A stretch of DNA of 23,717 nucleotides from an uncultured Oscillibacter sp. (GTDB lineage Bacteria; Bacillota; Clostridia; Oscillospirales; Oscillospiraceae): contig CAAGJQ010000013.1 in assembly GCA_900770295.1 (NCBI GenBank), positions 1 to 23,717 on the forward strand, given 5' to 3'. A program made the translations under genes and the position numbers. A model generated the notes under the pieces. That model made no database searches, was not told the DNA's origin, and worked only from the letters and a program-made list of their open reading frames with translations. This document shows, piece by piece, positions 1-7,370 of the stretch; within the stretch, counting starts at the first letter, position 1, and each line of letters begins with the position of its first letter.

Positions 1-243
1 AAGATGCCCGACGCTGTCGGCATCCCCGAGGAGCAGCTGCGCCACGCTGCCGAGCTGTCCGTCTGCAAGATCAACATCGATTCTGACCTGCGTCTGGCCA
101 TGACAGCCACCATCCGTCAGTACTTCGATGAGCATCCCGGCGACTTCGATCCCCGCCAGTATCTGAAGCCCGCCCGTGCCGCCATCAAGGCCATGGTGGC
201 CCACAAGATCGTGGACGTTCTGGGCTGCGACCACAAGGCTTAA
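1..243 (+). CDS. fba: Class II fructose-1,6-bisphosphate aldolase, C-terminal fragment (5' end outside window)
   Basis: The frame is open from base 1 and ends at TAA 241-243, giving about 80 C-terminal residues. The segment VCKINIDSDLRLAMTATIR followed by DPRQYLKPARAAIKAMV and a short HKI-containing tail is the usual end of class II (zinc-dependent) aldolases, which cleave fructose-1,6-bisphosphate into DHAP and glyceraldehyde-3-phosphate in glycolysis and gluconeogenesis. The NIDSD motif belongs to the phosphate-binding part of the barrel. The zinc ligands lie upstream of the window and cannot be checked. The ATG at 4 is an internal methionine and not the start. A strong terminator follows directly, so this is the last gene of its transcript. 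Confidence 0.9.
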   Translation, partial: KMPDAVGIPEEQLRHAAELSVCKINIDSDLRLAMTATIRQYFDEHPGDFDPRQYLKPARAAIKAMVAHKIVDVLGCDHKA

Positions 244-266
244 TCAACGCATACATGTTCCGGACA

Positions 267-296
267 GCCGGAGGCGCGAAAGCGCCTCCGGCTTTT
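267..296 (+). terminator. Intrinsic terminator of fba
   Basis: Perfect 11-bp stem GCCGGAGGCGC/GCGCCTCCGGC (267-277 and 282-292) with a GAAA tetraloop, followed by TTTT. It begins 24 bases after the fba stop codon. Confidence 0.9.
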
Positions 297-304
297 CCAT
301 ACCT

Positions 305-342
305 ATATAAAAAGCTGTCCCCCGGCAAGAGCCGGGGGACAG
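305..342 (-). terminator. Intrinsic terminator of the MerR-type regulator gene
   Basis: On the minus strand a perfect 12-bp stem CTGTCCCCCGGC/GCCGGGGGACAG (331-342 and 315-326) is followed by CTTTTTATAT. It lies about 10 bases after the stop codon of the minus-strand gene, so the fba and merR transcripts converge with one terminator each. Confidence 0.88.
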
Positions 343-352
343 GGGAGAGCGG

Positions 353-1168
353 TCACTTTTTCCGCACGGGATAGCACAGCTCGGTGACAAACTCCTCGGG
401 GTTATTCGTCTCGTGGGGGCTGACATGGTAGATAAAGAAGGCCGGCCCGTCAAAGGCCCAGCCGCTGGCCTCCACCCAGGACACCACGGCCGCCGTGGCC
501 TCGCCGATCTGGTCATAGCTGCCGCGGCAGACGGCCGAGGCCACCTCCACCGCAGGCATGGTCTTGAACTTCACATGCTCCGTGTCAGGATAGGCGCCCC
601 GGACAGTCTTTTGAATCTCCACGTCCACATCGGATTCCTTGTACTCTCCGTCATAGAAAGTGGCAGAGCACAGCACGGGGTCGCCGTCCTGGATGTGCAT
701 GTGGGCGGTCTCCTTCAGAAAGATCTCCCACAGACTGCCCTCCATGTCGTAGCTGGGGATGGTCTGCCGGACGCTGGCTACCTGCCGCTCCGGAATGGTC
801 TTGACGGTCACATCGTATTTCATAGGTTCGTCCTTTCTCAGCCGTTCCAAGGCTGTGTCCAGGAGCCGCAGCCGCCGCGCCGCCTCCTCCGCCTGGAGCA
901 GGGCCGCCTCCCGCTGGGCCAGCAGCCGCCGCTCCAGCGTCTCCCGGTCCTCCCAGCATTTCAGCAGCTCCGCCGCGTCGCAGAGCCGGAAGCCCATGTC
1001 TTTCAGGGCGTTGATGCGGCCCGCCGTGAAGAGCTGTGCCTCGCTGTAATACCGGTAGCCGGTAAAGGGGTCGATCTCCTCCGGCATCAGGAGGCCGATC
1101 TCGTCGTAGTGGCGCAGCATGCGGACGCTGATCCTGGACAGTTTTGAAAATTCTCCGATTTTCAGCAT
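353..1168 (-). CDS. MerR family transcriptional regulator with GyrI-like effector-binding domain
   Basis: 271 residues. Residues 1-70 form a MerR winged helix-turn-helix: MLKIGEFSKLSRISVRMLRH, then YDEIGLL and the GYRYY wing signature. A coiled-coil dimerisation helix rich in Glu, Arg and Leu follows (about 75-115). From about 120 to the end is a GyrI/effector-binding domain, the BmrR/TipA-like layout used to sense small, often cationic or drug-like molecules. I chose ATG at 1168 because GGAGGA lies 7 bases upstream; an in-frame GTG at 1183 sits on that ribosome site and is less likely. No drug pump or other clear target lies beside it, so the ligand is unknown. The promoter at 1213-1243 has the long spacer typical of MerR-controlled promoters, which suggests autoregulation. 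Confidence 0.88.
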   Translation of the reverse strand: MLKIGEFSKLSRISVRMLRHYDEIGLLMPEEIDPFTGYRYYSEAQLFTAGRINALKDMGFRLCDAAELLKCWEDRETLERRLLAQREAALLQAEEAARRLRLLDTALERLRKDEPMKYDVTVKTIPERQVASVRQTIPSYDMEGSLWEIFLKETAHMHIQDGDPVLCSATFYDGEYKESDVDVEIQKTVRGAYPDTEHVKFKTMPAVEVASAVCRGSYDQIGEATAAVVSWVEASGWAFDGPAFFIYHVSPHETNNPEEFVTELCYPVRKK

Positions 1169-1212
1169 GTTCGGGTCCTCCACATCGATGTGATTTTCTT
1201 GAGCTCAGGTAC

Positions 1213-1243
1213 AGCATACGCCCTGACACAGTGGGAGAGTCAA
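1213..1243 (-). promoter_or_regulatory. MerR-type promoter with 19-bp spacer
   Basis: Minus strand: TTGACT (1243-1238), 19-bp spacer, TATGCT (1218-1213), about 45 bases upstream of the merR start. The spacer holds an imperfect dyad (CTCCCACTG opposite CAGGGCG). Over-long 19-20 bp spacers are the hallmark of promoters that MerR proteins activate by DNA distortion. Confidence 0.7.
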
Positions 1244-1250
1244 CAGGAAA

Positions 1251-1288
1251 ATGAGACGTCCGCTGAAATTTTTCGGCGGACGTCTCAT
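1251..1288 (-). terminator. Likely terminator of the sigma/anti-sigma operon
   Basis: Near-perfect inverted repeat. ATGAGACGTCCGC (1251-1263) pairs with 1276-1288 and the stem extends inward through GAAA/TTTC. On the minus strand it is followed by TTTTCC. It lies 10 bases beyond the stop codon of the anti-sigma gene. The T tract is short, so efficiency is uncertain. Confidence 0.7.
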
Positions 1289-1297
1289 ATCACATGC

Positions 1298-2374
1298 TCA
1301 GGGGGTTGCCGTCAGCTCCCGCCCAAAGACCGAGATGCTTTTGATTTTCTCCACATCCAGGGGCATCTGGAATTCCAGTGTCATCTCCACCCGGCCGGTC
1401 CGGGAGGTGATCCCGCAGACACAGCTGGTCCGGTCAATGATCTCGCCGCCTGTCATGCGGATGGTGGGGGACATCATCGTATCCAGATTCCGCAGGTCCA
1501 CAGCTGTCTCAGGCACCTGAAACTCCAGAGTCAGAGCCAAAGGGGATACCGCGGCACGGATCAGCGTCCATGTCTCGCCGGAGACAGAAAAGGAATGGTC
1601 TGTGCCGTAGTTCTGCACAGAGGCGGGCTGGAGCGTGACCTCCAGTTCCCAGGTGCCGGGCAGCAGCACCTCTGGACCTTCCTCACCGCAGCGGCCCAGG
1701 CCTTCCATGGAGATGCGGTAGCTGCCGCCCTGTTCCAGCGCGGTGTCGGTGATGGAGAAGATCAGCAGGTACTGGTCCTGGCTGTCAGGCCAGGGCCGGA
1801 TGCTGAGTCCGTAGCCAAAGTCCGCGTTCTCCCGGCCGTCCAGTGGCAGGATGTCCAGCTCCTGGAAACAGAGGCCCCCGGGACCCAGTTCCGCCAGCTC
1901 CGGCGGAACTGTCATCTGAACGGAGATCATGGCCATCTGCCCGTCAGACACAGCGTCCACTACTGTCAGCCGCAGACTGCCGTCCTCAACATCAGCGCCA
2001 TAGGTGCCGCCCATGTCCAGCAGCTGTTCCGTGTCCGCCGCGCCGCCGTAGCGCACTGCCCAGGGACTTTCGTCAAACATCCGCTGGAAAAACGCGCCGC
2101 CGCCCAGAGCATAGCCGGCGGCAGTGCCGCTCAGCAGGACCACGATGGCCGCCGCCGCTACCCACCGGATGTGCCGCCGGTGCCGGGTGGGCTGCTCCGG
2201 GGCTGTCCGCTGCCGCCGCTCGTAGCCGAAGGGGTCCGCCAGCAGCTTCCGCATCCGCTTCCGCTGCCGCCGGGATTGGCGGACAGGGGGGAGGCTGTCC
2301 AGGTCCTTCATATCCTCCCGCAGTGCCTCCTCCAATGCCGTTTTCAGCATGGCGTCAAAGATAGGCCCGTCCAT
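1298..2374 (-). CDS. Putative membrane anti-sigma factor (DUF4179-like)
   Basis: 358 residues. A charged cytoplasmic N terminus (about 1-68, with Arg/Lys-rich stretches) is followed by one membrane segment (about 70-91, WVAAAAIVVLLSGTAAGYAL) and an extracellular region of about 265 residues rich in beta-type sequence with no motif I can assign. This one-span layout next to an ECF sigma gene fits an anti-sigma factor: the cytoplasmic part would hold the sigma factor and the outer part would sense the envelope. ATG 2374 has AAGGAGG 9 bases upstream. The first 20 bases overlap the end of the sigma gene, implying translational coupling and matched stoichiometry. No zinc-binding HxxxCxxC motif is visible, so it is not a ZAS-type anti-sigma. 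The signal sensed is unknown. Confidence 0.72.
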   Translation of the reverse strand: MDGPIFDAMLKTALEEALREDMKDLDSLPPVRQSRRQRKRMRKLLADPFGYERRQRTAPEQPTRHRRHIRWVAAAAIVVLLSGTAAGYALGGGAFFQRMFDESPWAVRYGGAADTEQLLDMGGTYGADVEDGSLRLTVVDAVSDGQMAMISVQMTVPPELAELGPGGLCFQELDILPLDGRENADFGYGLSIRPWPDSQDQYLLIFSITDTALEQGGSYRISMEGLGRCGEEGPEVLLPGTWELEVTLQPASVQNYGTDHSFSVSGETWTLIRAAVSPLALTLEFQVPETAVDLRNLDTMMSPTIRMTGGEIIDRTSCVCGITSRTGRVEMTLEFQMPLDVEKIKSISVFGRELTATP

Positions 2375-2897
2375 CCAGATATCCCTCCTTTCGCAGTCGA
2401 TCCATCAGCATTTTCCGTCCCCGGAAAATGCGGGTCTTGACCGTGTTTTCCCCGAGACCCATGGCTTGGGCGATCTCCGCCACACTCCACTCCGCCACAA
2501 ACCGCAGCTCCAGCACCCGGCGATAGTCCTCAGGCATGCCCCGGATCATGGCCACCAGGGCGTGGAACTCCCCCTGGTCCGCCGGAACGGCGGCCTCCCA
2601 GGAGACATCCTCCAGCGCCGTCTCATGGCGGGCTTTCCGCAGCATATCCAGCGCCGTATTCTTCACTACCACCGCCAGCCAGGCGGCGACACGGTCCTCC
2701 GGCCGGTCCCGCAGCTCGTCAAAGTGCTGGATCAATTTCAAAAACGCGTCGTGGACCGCGTCCTCCGCTTTAGGTCCAGGCCCCAGAATCTGACTTGCCA
2801 GCTTGCTCATCCTGAGGAAGTTGGCCCGGTAGACTTTGACGAACCGCTCCCGGTCCGGGTCCGTTTCCAAAAGCGTCATATAGCATATCAAGGGCAC
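2355..2897 (-). CDS. ECF (sigma-70 group IV) RNA polymerase sigma factor
   Basis: 180 residues, normal for an ECF sigma. Region 2 spans about 20-90 (FLRMSKLASQILGPGPKAED, then VHDAFLKLI). Region 4 spans about 115-170 (MPEDYRRVLELRFVAEWSVA, then AQAMGLGENTVKTRIFRGRK), with the helix-turn-helix for the -35 element. The start is unresolved. GTG 2897 has AGAGGGG only a few bases upstream; TTG 2891 in the same frame has better spacing (about 8); ATG 2879 has no clear ribosome site. The downstream anti-sigma gene overlaps by 20 bases. The upstream promoter resembles ECF promoters (TGAAAC then CGT), so the factor probably drives its own operon. The regulon beyond this cannot be told from the window. 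Confidence 0.88.
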   Translation of the reverse strand: MPLICYMTLLETDPDRERFVKVYRANFLRMSKLASQILGPGPKAEDAVHDAFLKLIQHFDELRDRPEDRVAAWLAVVVKNTALDMLRKARHETALEDVSWEAAVPADQGEFHALVAMIRGMPEDYRRVLELRFVAEWSVAEIAQAMGLGENTVKTRIFRGRKMLMDRLRKEGYLDGRAYL

Positions 2898-2923
2898 CGC
2901 CCCTCTCGTCGTTTCTCACCTTG

Positions 2924-2952
2924 TTAACGCATGAGCCCGGAAAAAGGTTTCA
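2924..2952 (-). promoter_or_regulatory. ECF-type promoter of the sigma/anti-sigma operon
   Basis: Minus strand: TGAAAC (2952-2947), followed by CCTTTTT, a 17-base spacer in total, then CGTTAA (2929-2924), about 25 bases upstream of the sigma start. This resembles the sigma-W class consensus (TGAAAC, 16-17 bases, CGTA). It implies autoregulation, which is inferred and not shown. Confidence 0.65.
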
Positions 2953-2961
2953 CCATTTTTG

Positions 2962-2994
2962 AAAAAACCGCCCTGCCGGTTGCGGCAGGGCGGT
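2962..2994 (-). terminator. Intrinsic terminator downstream of the glmS region
   Basis: Minus strand: 12-bp stem ACCGCCCTGCCG/CGGCAGGGCGGT (2994-2983 and 2978-2967), loop CAAC, then a run of T. It lies 5 bases beyond the stop codon of the distal glmS 3'-end copy (3000-3065) and over 200 bases beyond the current glmS stop, suggesting it was the original glmS terminator. Confidence 0.88.
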
Positions 2995-2999
2995 AAAAC

Positions 3000-3065
3000 T
3001 CATTCCACGGTAACGGATTTGGCCAGATTCCCGGGCTTGTCGATATCGCAGCCCCTTTGCAGCGC
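3000..3065 (-). pseudogene. Duplicated 3' end of glmS (remnant)
   Basis: Read on the minus strand this stretch encodes LQRGCDIDKPGNLAKSVTVE and a TGA stop, which is the C terminus of GlmS. It has no start or upstream coding sequence. It matches 3204-3269, the real gene end, at roughly 80 per cent of bases. All codon differences but one are synonymous; the exception turns the conserved Arg of KPRN into Gly. Its codons end in G or C like the host's, whereas the copy attached to the intact gene is AT-richer at third positions. See findings. Confidence 0.85.
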
Positions 3066-3203
3066 AGCCCCACAAAAACGAAGTTTTTGCGGGGACCCCG
3101 CATGGGACTCAAATGGGCGGGCAAAGCCCGCCCATTTCAAGGTTTTGCCCTTTGAGCAAAACGCTTGGACGCGCCATTCGGCGCGGGCGTGGCGCGGGAT
3201 ACT
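3066..3203. repeat. Hairpin-rich insert between the two glmS 3' ends
   Basis: 138 bp hold four consecutive inverted repeats: 3068-3094 (CCCCACAAAAAC/GTTTTTGCGGGG), 3111-3137 (perfect AAATGGGCGGGC/GCCCGCCCATTT), 3138-3167 (GTTTTGC/GCAAAAC core with flanking CAAG/CTTG) and 3170-3185 (CGCGCC/GGCGCG). TGCGGGG/CCCCGCA at 3088-3102 offers an alternative pairing. There is no plausible ORF. It may be a collapsed mobile element or a structured RNA or 3'UTR. Direction and function are unknown. Confidence 0.6.
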
Positions 3204-5042
<1,839 letters not shown>

Positions 5043-5208
5043 AAGAAACATCCTCCTGATAGACATGTCATACCGGCACCTCACCAAACAGCTTCAGGCT
5101 GTCTGATAAAGCGCCTATGAGATGGGCAGCGCACAAAATGCGATGCCGGTGTGCTCAGCACACGGAAATCCCTGGTGAAGCGCTTCATCAGGAATTCATA
5201 TCAAAAGG
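5043..5208 (-). other. Structured leader between glmS ribozyme and start codon
   Basis: About 166 bases of untranslated leader remain downstream of the ribozyme, longer than the ribosome-site spacer usually seen. It holds a near-palindrome at 5171-5192 (CCTGGTGAAG/CTTCATCAGG), a GTGTGCT/AGCACAC hairpin, and a long-range pair ACCGGCA (5072-5078)/TGCCGGT (5144-5150) that would close a multi-branch domain. The glmS ribosome site AGGAGG lies at about 5052-5057. I recognise no known RNA family here. Confidence 0.4.
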
Positions 5209-5390
5209 ACAAATGCGCAGTCATTTGCCGCTTTTCTCGCGGTCACAGCCTCTCTGTTTTGCGGTCGCCCGCATATTTGTCAGCTGTGTCACATGCCCGC
5301 GGGCACGGAAGGGCATCCGCCGAATCTTCGATAAACCCTTCTCCTCGTTATCCTGCAAAGTAATTTTACTTCACAGGCACATGGCGCTCA
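5209..5390 (-). ncRNA. glmS ribozyme/riboswitch
   Basis: On the minus strand the leader contains GAGCGCC with predicted self-cleavage between A 5388 and G 5387. The conserved core follows: ACGAGGAGAAGGGTTTATCG, then AAGATTCGGCGGATGCCCTT (about 5349-5309), which matches the P2.1/P2.2 catalytic core of glmS ribozymes. Next come CACAGC/GCTGTG (P3), TGCGGGCGACCGCA (P3.1-like), CCGC...GCGG (P4) and CAAATG/CATTTG (P4.1-like). The RNA binds glucosamine-6-phosphate as a catalytic cofactor, cleaves its own mRNA and so represses glmS. The position directly upstream of glmS confirms the call. The 3' boundary near 5209 is approximate. Confidence 0.93.
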
Positions 5391-5408
5391 TGATGGGACT
5401 TGGCCCAT
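5388..5408 (-). other. Possible upstream hexapeptide ORF ending at the ribozyme cleavage site
   Basis: Minus strand: AAAGGAGG, then ATC, then an ATG at 5408 opening a six-codon ORF (MGQVPS) whose TGA (5390-5388) ends at the base just 5' of the predicted cleavage point. The spacing between ribosome site and ATG is short (3-4), so translation is uncertain. The same bases can form an imperfect hairpin (ATGGG/CCCAT). Confidence 0.25.
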
Positions 5409-5523
5409 GATCCTCCTTTCACCTCTGCGATTTCATATTATGATAAAACTCCTTGTTTGGAGCATTATCCGGGTATAAATCTGTCATCATGGGCAAAACT
5501 GCTCCAACGGGGGAGGTTTGCCT

Positions 5524-6207
5524 ATGATGACCGCTTTTGCACGCACTGTGATCCTCTATTTCCTCATTATGATCGGCCTGCGGCTCATGGGGAAACGGCA
5601 GATCGGGGAACTGGAGCCCAGTGAACTGGTGCTGACCATGATGATCTCGGACCTGGCCACGGTGCCCATGCAGGACTTTGGCATCCCGCTGCTGGCGGGT
5701 GTCATCCCGATCCTGACGCTGCTGTCCCTCTCCATGCTGATGAGCCAGTGGTCCCTCCACAGCCTGCGGTTCCGGGCGCTGGTCTGCGGCACCCCCACGG
5801 TGCTCATCCGCAACGGCCAGCTGCAGCAGGAGGCCATGCGGAAGAACCGCTACACCCTGGACGAGCTGCTGGAGGAGCTGCGGGGCCAGGGCATCTCGGA
5901 CATCGGGGATGTGAAATACGCCATTCTGGAAAATTCCGGCCAGCTGTCGGTCCTTCCCTGGACCCGGCAGCAGCCGCCCACCGCCGCCCAGATGGGGCTG
6001 GAGGTAGAGGATGACGTGACCCTGCCCGTCATCCTCATCAACGACGGGCGGGTCCTGCGCCGGCATCTCACGGACTGCGGAAAGGACGAGGCATGGCTGA
6101 AAAAAATCCTGAAAAAGGAGCGGCTCTCCTCACCGAAGGAGGTCTTTCTCCTGACGCTGGATGAAAACGGCCAGACCACCTGTATCAAAAAGGAGGCCGT
6201 CTCATGA
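5524..6207 (+). CDS. DUF421 family membrane protein (YetF/YrbG-like)
   Basis: 227 residues. Three hydrophobic segments fill the first 90 residues (about 6-19, 34-50, 57-73). A soluble C-terminal domain follows, with TPTVLIRNGQLQQEAMRKNR and YTLDELLEELRGQGI, the signature of the DUF421 domain, and then the YetF-type region DVKYAILENSGQLSVLP. Function is unknown; members are found in spore formers and many other bacteria. I chose ATG 5524 because GGGGGAGGT ends 6 bases upstream; an in-frame TTG at 5518 abuts that site. ATG 5527 is also possible. A weak promoter-like TTGTTT/TATAAA (5453-5479, 15-base spacer) lies upstream. The stop overlaps the next start by 4 bases (ATGA), so the two proteins are probably made together. 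Confidence 0.85.
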   Translation: MMTAFARTVILYFLIMIGLRLMGKRQIGELEPSELVLTMMISDLATVPMQDFGIPLLAGVIPILTLLSLSMLMSQWSLHSLRFRALVCGTPTVLIRNGQLQQEAMRKNRYTLDELLEELRGQGISDIGDVKYAILENSGQLSVLPWTRQQPPTAAQMGLEVEDDVTLPVILINDGRVLRRHLTDCGKDEAWLKKILKKERLSSPKEVFLLTLDENGQTTCIKKEAVS

Positions 6208-6587
6208 AGAAGAGCCTTGCCGTCCCCCTCGCGGTGCTGGGCGTCATTCTGGCCTTCGCCCTCTGGAACAGCCGCTGTGTGACAGCGGAGACAGACCGCT
6301 GGCGGGAGCAGCTGCGTCAGGCAGAGCTTCTGGCCCAGGCGGGGGAGTGGGAGCAGGCCGCCGCCGCGCTGTCGGACAGCTACGGCGATTGGGCCGCCCG
6401 GCAGACCTATCTCCACATCGTGGCGGAGCACGACGCCATCGACGGCGCGGAGAGCATGTACCGCCGGGCCATGGCCTTTGCCGCCACGGAGGAGCTCTCG
6501 GAGTTCCGGGCGGAGCTGGCGGACCTGCGGGATCAGCTGCGGCTGTTGGCGGAGATGGAGAAATTCAGCATCGGAAACGTATTGTAA
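6204..6587 (+). CDS. DUF4363 family protein
   Basis: 127 residues. An N-terminal membrane anchor or uncleaved signal segment (MKKSLAVPLAVLGVILAFAL, residues 1-20) is followed by an all-helical extracytoplasmic domain rich in Glu, Ala and Leu, with repeated WREQL/AELLAQAGEWEQA-type helices. Pairing with a DUF421 gene, size and helix content match DUF4363 proteins, known in Clostridia as DUF421 neighbours of unknown function. The gene overlaps the DUF421 stop by ATGA. It converges with nrdR with only 7 bases between stop codons and no terminator there, so rightward transcripts may run antisense into nrdR. Confidence 0.75.
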   Translation: MKKSLAVPLAVLGVILAFALWNSRCVTAETDRWREQLRQAELLAQAGEWEQAAAALSDSYGDWAARQTYLHIVAEHDAIDGAESMYRRAMAFAATEELSEFRAELADLRDQLRLLAEMEKFSIGNVL

Positions 6588-6594
6588 AGGGAAA

Positions 6595-7050
6595 TTACTT
6601 CTCGGCAAGCAACTTGTTCAACTCCGCCATAAAGGTGTCGATGTCCTTGAACTGGCGGTAGACGGACGCGAAACGCACATAGGCCACCTGGTCCACGGAC
6701 CGCAGGCGGTCCATGACCTTCTCGCCGATGATCTCTGTGCTGACCTCCCGCTCCATGGAGTTCTGGAGGTCCTGTTCGATCTCCTCCGAGATCTTCTCCA
6801 GCTCCGCCAGGGGGACCGGCCGTTTTTCGCAGGCCCGGATCATGCCGCCCAGGACCTTCCGCCTGTCAAAGCTCTGGCGGCTGCCGTCCTTTTTCACCAC
6901 CACCATGGGCAGACTCTCCACGGTCTCGTAGGTGGTGAACCGCTTGGAGCAGGAGAGACACTCTCTGCGCCGGCGGATGCTTGCCCCTTCATCGGCGGGG
7001 CGGGAATCGATGACCTTGCTCTCACTGTAGCCACAAAACGGACATTTCAT
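6595..7050 (-). CDS. nrdR: Transcriptional regulator NrdR
   Basis: 151 residues, the standard size. The N terminus is a zinc ribbon (CPFCGY ... CLSCSKRF, four Cys: positions 3, 6, 31, 34), followed by an ATP-cone domain starting at PMVVVKKDGSRQSFDRRKV and running to about residue 140. NrdR binds ATP/dATP and represses ribonucleotide reductase genes at NrdR boxes. ATG 7050 starts the canonical MKCPFC and has GGGAGG 7 bases upstream; the longer open frame has no support. No NrdR box pair is evident beside it, and no nrd gene lies in the window. A + strand hairpin with T run (7069-7098) lies just upstream of its ribosome site. Confidence 0.95.
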   Translation of the reverse strand: MKCPFCGYSESKVIDSRPADEGASIRRRRECLSCSKRFTTYETVESLPMVVVKKDGSRQSFDRRKVLGGMIRACEKRPVPLAELEKISEEIEQDLQNSMEREVSTEIIGEKVMDRLRSVDQVAYVRFASVYRQFKDIDTFMAELNKLLAEK

Positions 7051-7068
7051 AGCAGACCTCCCGATCTT

Positions 7069-7098
7069 CCGCCGGCTTCCAACCGGCGGGTATTTTTT
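7069..7098 (+). terminator. Hairpin with T run upstream of nrdR
   Basis: CCGCCGG (7069-7075)/CCGGCGG (7083-7089) followed by GTATTTTTT on the plus strand. It could stop rightward transcription coming through from the DUF421-DUF4363 operon antisense to nrdR. On the minus strand the same hairpin sits in the nrdR 5' leader just before its ribosome site. Confidence 0.5.
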
Positions 7099-7149
7099 GC
7101 GGGGACTTCCAGGCATCCGCTTGCCACGGCGGCCCGGCTTCGCAATATC

Positions 7150-7242
7150 ATGGCCGCCTGTGCGGCCATATTTCACAGGCGCGGAGCGCCGTTGTGAAAT
7201 CGCATGAAATCAAATATAATGGCCGCTGTGCGGCCATTATAT
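7150..7242. repeat. Three consecutive palindromes in the nrdR-padR intergenic region
   Basis: Hairpin 1: ATGGCCGC/GCGGCCAT (7150-7169, loop CTGT). Hairpin 2: ATTTCACA/TGTGAAAT enclosing GGCGC/GCGCC (7170-7200). Hairpin 3: perfect 13-bp ATATAATGGCCGC/GCGGCCATTATAT (7214-7242, loop TGT). Hairpins 1 and 3 share the GGCCGC-YTGT-GCGGCC core, suggesting copies of one palindromic unit (REP-like). The rest of 7051-7370 holds the hairpin at 7069-7098, an imperfect dyad CCAAAT/ATTTGG at about 7253-7275, and the padR promoter. Confidence 0.65.
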
Positions 7243-7304
7243 CACAGCAACGCCAAATATGGTATACATAATTTGGGGTTTCCCGAATATTTTCGTTGGA
7301 TATC

Positions 7305-7333
7305 TTGACTTATATAGATTGCCTATATATAAT
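7305..7333 (+). promoter_or_regulatory. padR promoter (sigma-A type)
   Basis: TTGACT (7305-7310), exactly 17 bases, then a perfect TATAAT (7328-7333), about 38 bases before the start codon. An inverted repeat TATATAG/CTATATA (7311-7317 and 7323-7329) fills the spacer and enters the -10 box. Confidence 0.88.
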
Positions 7334-7360
7334 CCTATATATAGATAATCTATATATAGG
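7334..7360 (+). promoter_or_regulatory. Palindromic operator, probable PadR site
   Basis: A perfect 27-bp palindrome: CCTATATATAGAT, a central A, then its exact reverse complement. It covers the transcription start region and runs into the padR ribosome site AGGAGG (7358-7363). Position and AT-rich dyad fit autorepression by PadR. In the mRNA it could also fold and hide part of the ribosome site. Confidence 0.75.
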
Positions 7361-7370
7361 AGGATGCGGC

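Noticed and set aside
5391..5520. Defined sigma-A promoter for glmS
   Set aside because: Only loose matches (CATAAT without a spaced -35) and an 8-bp inverted repeat TTGGAGCA/TGCTCCAA were seen; I could not place the start with confidence.
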